Positions 14,783-19,146 of a stretch of 19,146 nt of DNA are shown here, in pieces; positions within the stretch are counted from its first letter, which is position 1; every line of letters starts with the position of its first letter. The stretch lies in assembly GCA_002452635.1 (NCBI GenBank), contig DKEU01000280.1:1-19146 (forward strand). The letters are read 5' to 3'. This stretch comes from Desulfovibrionaceae bacterium UBA6814 (GTDB lineage: Bacteria; Desulfobacterota; Desulfovibrionia; Desulfovibrionales; Desulfovibrionaceae). Made by a program: the position numbers and the translations under genes. Under the pieces are notes generated by a model. The model had not been told where the DNA came from. It saw nothing but the letters and a program-made list of their open reading frames with translations, and made no database searches.

Positions 14783-15664
14783 ATGCCCGCCGCCCAGACC
14801 CTCGTCGCCGGCTGCAAGGTGAACCTCACCCTGGCCATCACCGGCCTGCGGCCCGACGGCTACCACGAATTGGACACCCTGTTCCTGCCCCTGCCCGAGC
14901 CCCACGACGTCCTCACGGTGCAGCCCGGGGCCCCGGGCTCGGGACTGGCCCTCACCTGCTCCACCCCAGGCCTGGCCGGGCCGTCCAACACCGTGGCCAA
15001 GGCCTACGCCGCCTTTGCCCGGGCCGCGGGCGCGGCCCCGGACCTGGCCGTGCGCCTGGACAAGGGCATCCCCTCGGGCGCGGGCCTGGGCGGGGGCAGC
15101 GCGGACGCGGCCGCCCTGCTCCTCTACCTGAACTCCCTCGCCGGGGAGCGGGCCCTGGCCCCCGGCGCCCTGGCCGCCGTGGCAGCGGGCGTGGGGGCGG
15201 ACGTGCCCTTTTTCCTCTACAACCGGCCGGCCCGGGGCCAGGGGGTGGGCGAGCGCCTCACCCCGGCGGACCCCGGCCTGGACGGGCTCTTCCTGCTCCT
15301 GCTCTGCCCCCGGGAGGCGGTGAATACCGGCTGGGCGTACCGGGCCTGGGACGGCCTGCCCCCGGCGCGGAAAACCCCGCCCCCCGCAGTGAAGGACTTC
15401 TTGACATGGGCTTCGGCCGGGGATAAAAGGTCCCCTTGCTTTTTTCGCGCTTGCCTGTGGAACAGCTTCGAAAACGCTGTGTTTCCGGCCCATCCCGGAC
15501 TGCGGGGGATCAAAGAGGATCTGTTCCGCCGCGGGGCCTGCGGGGCCTGCCTGAGCGGGAGCGGAGCGAGCATCCTGGGCCTGTTCCGCGAACGCGACCA
15601 GGCCGAGCGCGCCGCAGAGGCGTTTTCGAGGGAGGGAGTGACCTCCTTCGTGCACCAGACGTGA
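14783..15664 (+). CDS. ispE: 4-diphosphocytidyl-2-C-methyl-D-erythritol kinase
   Basis: 293 residues, GHMP-kinase family. It phosphorylates CDP-ME at the 2-hydroxyl with ATP in the MEP isoprenoid pathway. Seen: catalytic Lys12 in CKVNLTLAITGLRPDGYHELDT, the ATP-binding Gly loop KGIPSGAGLGGGSADAAALL (94-113), catalytic Asp140 in GADVPFFL, and the C-terminal GHMP motif CLSGSGASILGLF. ATG 14783 is chosen from the N-terminal family alignment; the ribosome site is poor. First gene of the block leading to tRNA-Gln and prs; its TGA is 3 bp before the tRNA. Residues about 206-235 are encoded by unusually AT-rich codons that contain a promoter-like sequence (15401-15429). Confidence 0.95.
   Translation: MPAAQTLVAGCKVNLTLAITGLRPDGYHELDTLFLPLPEPHDVLTVQPGAPGSGLALTCSTPGLAGPSNTVAKAYAAFARAAGAAPDLAVRLDKGIPSGAGLGGGSADAAALLLYLNSLAGERALAPGALAAVAAGVGADVPFFLYNRPARGQGVGERLTPADPGLDGLFLLLLCPREAVNTGWAYRAWDGLPPARKTPPPAVKDFLTWASAGDKRSPCFFRACLWNSFENAVFPAHPGLRGIKEDLFRRGACGACLSGSGASILGLFRERDQAERAAEAFSREGVTSFVHQT
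15401..15429 (+). promoter_or_regulatory. Strong promoter-like sequence inside ispE, facing tRNA-Gln and prs
   Basis: A perfect TTGACA (15401-15406), a 17-bp spacer and TAAAAG (15424-15429; four of six). The predicted start is near 15436, about 230 nt before tRNA-Gln. The best -35/-10 match found by eye in the window. Also here: GGGGA/TCCCC (15419-15423, 15431-15435) could form a small hairpin followed by TTGC and six T. Confidence 0.5.
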
Positions 15665-15667
15665 CGT

Positions 15668-15743
15668 TGGGGTGTCGCCAAGCTGGTAAGGCAACGGGTT
15701 TTGGTCCCGTCACACGTGGGTTCGAATCCTACCACCCCAGCCA
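15668..15743 (+). tRNA. tRNA-Gln (anticodon UUG)
   Basis: 76 nt with encoded CCA. Acceptor TGGGGTG pairs with CACCCCA, discriminator G; D arm GCC..GGC with AAGCTGGTAA loop; anticodon stem ACGGG/CCCGT around TTTTGGT (anticodon TTG); T arm GTGGG/CCTAC around TTCGAAT. It starts 3 bp after the ispE stop and ends 34 bp before prs, so it must be cut out of a mixed mRNA-tRNA transcript by RNase P and a 3' nuclease. Confidence 0.97.
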
Positions 15744-15777
15744 TTGTTGCATCGACTGACCCCAGGATGGAGCACCC

Positions 15778-16719
<942 letters not shown>

Positions 16720-16774
16720 AACAAAAAGAACATGCCAGGCCCCAGGGCGGGCCGGCTGCAAAAGGAGAATTCCC

Positions 16775-17386
16775 ATGGCACAGCAGGTCACCATCCAGGT
16801 CGAGCCGCGCTCCAAGACGGGCAAGGGCTTCAACCACCGGTTGCGGCTCGACGAGACCGTCCCCGGCGTCTTCTACACCCGGACCGAGAACATTCCGGTC
16901 CAGGTCAAGGAGATGCCCCTGCGCAAGGCCTTCTCCCAGGTGGGCCAGTCCCAGATCCTGGCGGTCCAGGTGGGCGACGGCGAGGCCAAGCCCTCCATCA
17001 TCAAGGCCATCCAGTTCCATCCCTACAAGAACCGCATCCTGCACGTGGACTTCTACGGCGTGGACCTGACCAAGACCCTGCGGGTCTCGGTGCCGGTCAC
17101 CGTGACCGGCAAGTCCAAGGGCGTGGCCGAGGGCGGCGTGCTGGAGCTCATCCGCGACCACCTGGAAGTGGAGTGCCTGCCCGGCGACATCCCGGACAAG
17201 CTGACCCTGGACGTGACCCCCCTGGCCATCGGCCAGAGCATCCACGTGTCCGAGCTGCCCCTGCCCTCCGGGGTCAAGGCGGTGTACGAGGACAACTTCG
17301 CGGTGGTGAGCGTCATGGCCAAGGTGGCCGAAACCGAGCCCGGCGAGGGCGAGGAAGCCGCCGCTGCCGGCGAGGCCGCGGCCTAG
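16775..17386 (+). CDS. rplY: Large ribosomal subunit protein bL25, long Ctc/TL5 form
   Basis: 203 residues: the N-terminal 5S rRNA-binding L25 domain (about 1-95, with SKTGKGFNHRLRLDETVPGVFY and IIKAIQFHPYKNRILHVDFY) and the C-terminal TL5 domain (about 100-185, with LELIRDHLEVECLPGDIPDK and the conserved IGQSIHVSEL). An acidic Ala-rich tail ends the protein. It binds 5S rRNA in the large subunit; in Bacillus the Ctc form is a general-stress protein. AAGGAG lies 7 bp before the ATG. Downstream of prs and upstream of pth, separated from pth by a strong hairpin. Confidence 0.97.
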   Translation: MAQQVTIQVEPRSKTGKGFNHRLRLDETVPGVFYTRTENIPVQVKEMPLRKAFSQVGQSQILAVQVGDGEAKPSIIKAIQFHPYKNRILHVDFYGVDLTKTLRVSVPVTVTGKSKGVAEGGVLELIRDHLEVECLPGDIPDKLTLDVTPLAIGQSIHVSELPLPSGVKAVYEDNFAVVSVMAKVAETEPGEGEEAAAAGEAAA

Positions 17387-17397
17387 CCTGCGACTTT

Positions 17398-17428
17398 CGC
17401 GGCCCCGGGCCTCCCGCCCGGGGCCGCG
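17398..17428 (+). terminator. GC-rich hairpin between rplY and pth
   Basis: A perfect 13-bp stem (17398-17410 with 17416-17428), almost all G-C, with a 5-nt CTCCC loop, 11 bp after the rplY stop and followed by TTCCTCC. The T tract is poor. It may partly terminate or protect the rplY 3' end and so lower pth expression. Confidence 0.55.
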
Positions 17429-17463
17429 TTCCTCCATCCCCGGCCGCAGCGTCGGCCTCCCCC

Positions 17464-18087
17464 ATGAAAAACTGCGCAGGCATCATCGCGGGTCTCGGCA
17501 ATCCCGGGCCGCGCTACGCGCATACCCGGCACAACTTCGGGTTCCTGGCCGCGGACCGGCTGCTGGCCGTGCTGGGCGAGAAGCGCCCCTGCCCGCCCGT
17601 GGCCGCCGGGGCCGACTGCGAAGCCTACGACTGCCCCCTGGCGGGGCAGGCCTCGCCCCACTGGCTGGTGGTCAAGCCGCTGACCTTCATGAACCTCTCG
17701 GGCGTGGCCGTGGCCCGGCTCTGCCGCAAGTTCGGGGTGGAGCCGTCCCGGCTCCTGGTGCTGCACGACGAGATGGACCTGCCCCTGGGCCGGATGAAGC
17801 TCAAGCTGGGCGGCGGGGACGCCGGCCACAACGGCATCGCCTCCATCGCCGCGGAGCTGGGCACGCGCGATTTCCACCGCCTGCGCCTGGGCGTGGGCCG
17901 GCTCGCCGGCCCGGGCGACCCGGCCGACTACGTGCTGTCGGACTTCGCCCCGGACGAGACGGCCCTGCTCCAGCCGGTGCTGGACGCCGCGGTGTCCGGC
18001 ATGCGCACCTTCGCCCGCCGGGGACCGGCCCTGGCGGCGCAGCAGGTCAATATTTTTGACGCCCGGCCCGAGGACATCCGGCCATGA
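17464..18087 (+). CDS. pth: Peptidyl-tRNA hydrolase
   Basis: 207 residues. It frees stalled peptidyl-tRNAs by hydrolysing the ester bond. Active-site residues: N13 and H23 (GLGNPGPRYAHTRHNFGF), N77 (KPLTFMNLSG), D102 (LVLHDEMDLPLG) and N123 (GGGDAGHNGI); the last three keep a constant +9 offset from E. coli Pth N68, D93 and N114. The start at 17464 is set by this N-terminal alignment. No Shine-Dalgarno sequence is seen before it, although a ribosome normally needs one here, so expression may be low or coupled. Its TGA overlaps an ATG at 18084 that is probably not the carD start. Confidence 0.96.
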   Translation: MKNCAGIIAGLGNPGPRYAHTRHNFGFLAADRLLAVLGEKRPCPPVAAGADCEAYDCPLAGQASPHWLVVKPLTFMNLSGVAVARLCRKFGVEPSRLLVLHDEMDLPLGRMKLKLGGGDAGHNGIASIAAELGTRDFHRLRLGVGRLAGPGDPADYVLSDFAPDETALLQPVLDAAVSGMRTFARRGPALAAQQVNIFDARPEDIRP

Positions 18088-18109
18088 GGGCATGGACTAA
18101 TCAGAGCGA

Positions 18110-18150
18110 ATGCGGTAGTTTGAATCTTTGCGGAAGTCTAACCACCGCAT
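18110..18150 (+). other. Hairpin in the carD leader, abutting the ribosome-binding site
   Basis: ATGCGGTAGTT (18110-18120) pairs with AACCACCGCAT (18140-18150) as ten base pairs with one A-C mismatch; two more pairs are possible inside the loop. The base of the stem lies one nucleotide before GGAG (18152-18155), the ribosome site for the TTG start. It lies in a 74-nt spacer between pth and carD. Confidence 0.55.
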
Positions 18151-18161
18151 CGGAGAACGTT

Positions 18162-18683
18162 TTGTTTGCGATCAACCAGTTGGTCGTCTATCCGGCCCAG
18201 GGCGTCGGCCGAGTCGAGCGCATCGAACACCAGACCATTGGCGGGATCGAGACCGAGTTCTACATCGTCCGCATCCTCTCCAACAACGTGACCCTGATGG
18301 TGCCGGTCAGCAACGCCGCCAACGTGGGGCTGCGGCCGGTGTGTTCCGCCCGCAAGGGCAAGAAGATCCTGGACTCCCTCAAGGACCGCTCGGACTTCAC
18401 CGGCTATTCCGGCCAGAACTGGAACCGCCGCTACCGGGAATACTCGGAGAAGCTCAAGAGCGGCGACCTGGCCGACGTGGCCTACGTGCTCAAGGAACTG
18501 TTGCTCATCGGCAAGGACAAGGAGCTGTCCTTTGGCGAGCACCGGCTGCTGGAGCAGGCCATGGGACTCATCACCATGGAGCTGGCCCACGCCATGGACT
18601 CGGACCAGGCCGAGGTGCGCACCCGCATCGAAGAACTCTTCGAGGACGTGCTGAAAAAGCGCGAGGACGCGGAAGAGGCGTAA
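18162..18683 (+). CDS. carD: CarD/CdnL-family RNA-polymerase-binding transcription regulator
   Basis: 173 residues. The N-terminal Tudor-like RNA-polymerase interaction domain (about 1-60) begins FAINQLVVYPAQGVGRVERIE; an alpha-helical C-terminal domain (about 65-165) has the Trp/Arg patch QNWNRRYREYSEKLKSGD and VAYVLKELL. CarD-type proteins bind the beta subunit and stabilise open complexes, often at rRNA promoters. Start: the TTG at 18162 with GGAG 6 bp upstream gives the normal family N-terminus. The longer frame from ATG 18084 adds 26 residues with no family resemblance and runs through a leader hairpin, so I reject it. The TTG start may hold expression down. Next gene is rho. Confidence 0.93.
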   Translation: MFAINQLVVYPAQGVGRVERIEHQTIGGIETEFYIVRILSNNVTLMVPVSNAANVGLRPVCSARKGKKILDSLKDRSDFTGYSGQNWNRRYREYSEKLKSGDLADVAYVLKELLLIGKDKELSFGEHRLLEQAMGLITMELAHAMDSDQAEVRTRIEELFEDVLKKREDAEEA

Positions 18684-18687
18684 AAAA

Positions 18688-18707
18688 GGCTTGCCAACCG
18701 GTATGCC
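18688..18707 (+). terminator. Weak hairpin after carD
   Basis: GGCTTGCC (18688-18695) pairs with GGTATGCC (18700-18707) with one T-T mismatch and one wobble, around loop AACC, 4 bp after the carD stop. Followed by TTCCGTTAG. Possible partial terminator. Confidence 0.35.
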
Positions 18708-18966
18708 TTCCGTTAGATGCCTGGACTAGCATTCTGTGATTGCTTGACGTTCCGCCATTCGGCGCCGTGCAATTCAGCGCTGACATATCACCATAGAACC
18801 CGAATCCGAAGCTGACGCCGAGGGCCTTTTCCGCAACGAATCCGTCTTGATAGCTCCTTGTTGTTCGCGCCGCCGGGGCGGCCGGCTGCGCTGCGTTTTG
18901 CGCCACTGCATGCGTTCCGCTGTTGCGGGTTCATGATCTTTACCAGCAGTATGTGTCGTTTTCCTG

Positions 18967-18989
18967 CCCTGGGATGCAACATCCCGGGG
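18967..18989 (+). other. Hairpin in the rho leader
   Basis: CCCTGGGATG (18967-18976) pairs with CATCCCGGGG (18980-18989), ten pairs including one wobble, with a CAA loop, 52 bp before the rho ATG. TGCAAC recurs just after it (18998-19003), outside the stem. Confidence 0.5.
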
Positions 18990-19041
18990 CCGTGGCGTGC
19001 AACCCCCGACCTAGAGGAGTAGTCTGTCCTTGGAGCCGATT

Positions 19042-19146
19042 ATGAACCTATCCGAACTCAAGATGAAGAGCATGTCCGGGCTCATGGAGCTGTCGGAGCA
19101 GTACGAGATCGAGAACCCCTCCGGCCTGCGCAAGCAGGAGCTCATC
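19042..19146 (+). CDS. rho: Transcription termination factor Rho, N-terminus (3' end outside window)
   Basis: The first 35 codons. MNLSELKMKSMSGLMELSEQ followed by YEIENPSGLRKQELI matches the Rho N-terminal helical domain (E. coli begins MNLTELKNTPVSELI and has LARMRKQDII). Rho is the hexameric RNA helicase that ends transcription. GGAG lies 6 bp before the ATG. An in-frame TTG at 19030, 10 bp after another AGGAG, would add four residues; the family alignment favours 19042. Synteny carD-rho supports the call. Confidence 0.93.
   Translation, partial: MNLSELKMKSMSGLMELSEQYEIENPSGLRKQELI

Larger units (their letters stand above)
18684..19041 (+). other. Long carD-rho spacer, probable rho leader
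   Basis: 358 bp with no convincing gene. It is less GC-rich than its surroundings between about 18710 and 18960. Contents: a small hairpin after carD (18688-18707), a possible TTGACG-18-TGCAAT promoter pair near 18744-18773, a GCCGC/GCGGC palindrome near 18870, a 10-bp hairpin at 18967-18989, and an AGGAG at 19014-19018. Long rho leaders that mediate autogenous control are known in other bacteria; here that role is inferred. Confidence 0.5.

Noticed and set aside
15419..15445. Intrinsic terminator in ispE (GGGGA/TCCCC then T run)
   Set aside because: The stem is only 5 bp and the T run is offset by TTGC; without data I note it with the internal promoter but do not call it a terminator.
18571..18906. 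Minus-strand frames in the carD-rho spacer (18571-18906 and 18788-18982)
   Set aside because: No ribosome site or recognisable family, and the first overlaps the carD coding region by over 100 bp.
18910..18936. An 8-codon leader peptide before rho
   Set aside because: No ribosome site precedes it and its codons show no regulatory pattern.

Overview
The window looks like the chromosome of a GC-rich sulfate-reducer-type deltaproteobacterium, most likely in the Desulfovibrionaceae. The grounds are the gene order ispE - tRNA-Gln - prs - rplY (Ctc-type bL25) - pth - carD - rho, the strong preference for G or C at third codon positions, and the density of PAS kinases and chemosensory genes. The genus is inferred from gene order and protein style, not from a database search.

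Layout, left to right. (1) 1-3883, minus strand: a chemosensory operon read as soluble double-hairpin MCP-like protein, STAS protein, CheY, CheA. The CheA 3' end lies outside the window. (2) 4155-4373, plus: infA (translation initiation factor IF-1), divergent from the chemosensory operon. (3) 4402-5649, minus: an M29 metallo-aminopeptidase. (4) 5804-6151, plus: a small BamE/SmpA-like outer-membrane lipoprotein closed by a perfect 13-bp hairpin. (5) 6227-11715, minus: a three-gene signalling operon of an exported ABC_sub_bind-type binding protein, a membrane sensor kinase with four PAS domains, and a REC-HD-GYP response regulator predicted to degrade cyclic-di-GMP. (6) 11840-11916, minus: tRNA-Arg(CCU) with its own promoter and terminator. 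(7) 11969-13009, minus: PotD-type polyamine-binding protein with a GTG start and no transporter genes beside it. (8) 13206-14654, plus: a DegP/HtrA periplasmic protease with two PDZ domains. (9) 14783-19146, plus: the housekeeping block ispE, tRNA-Gln(UUG), prs, rplY, pth, carD and the first 35 codons of rho.

How the parts work together. The left and middle thirds hold two signalling devices: a CheA/CheY pathway fed by a cytoplasmic receptor-like protein, and an envelope ligand sensor feeding cyclic-di-GMP turnover. The right third combines isoprenoid and PRPP synthesis with translation (bL25, peptidyl-tRNA hydrolase, tRNA-Gln) and transcription control (CarD, Rho).

I see no CRISPR array, insertion sequence, prophage or clear mobile element. 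No wholly new system is obvious. The points most worth a second look are a CheZ-like motif in the MCP-like protein, the operon joining a binding protein to a PAS kinase and an HD-GYP regulator with a possibly leaderless start, a strong promoter-like sequence with a local codon-use shift inside ispE, a structured leader before a TTG-initiated carD, and the long rho leader.
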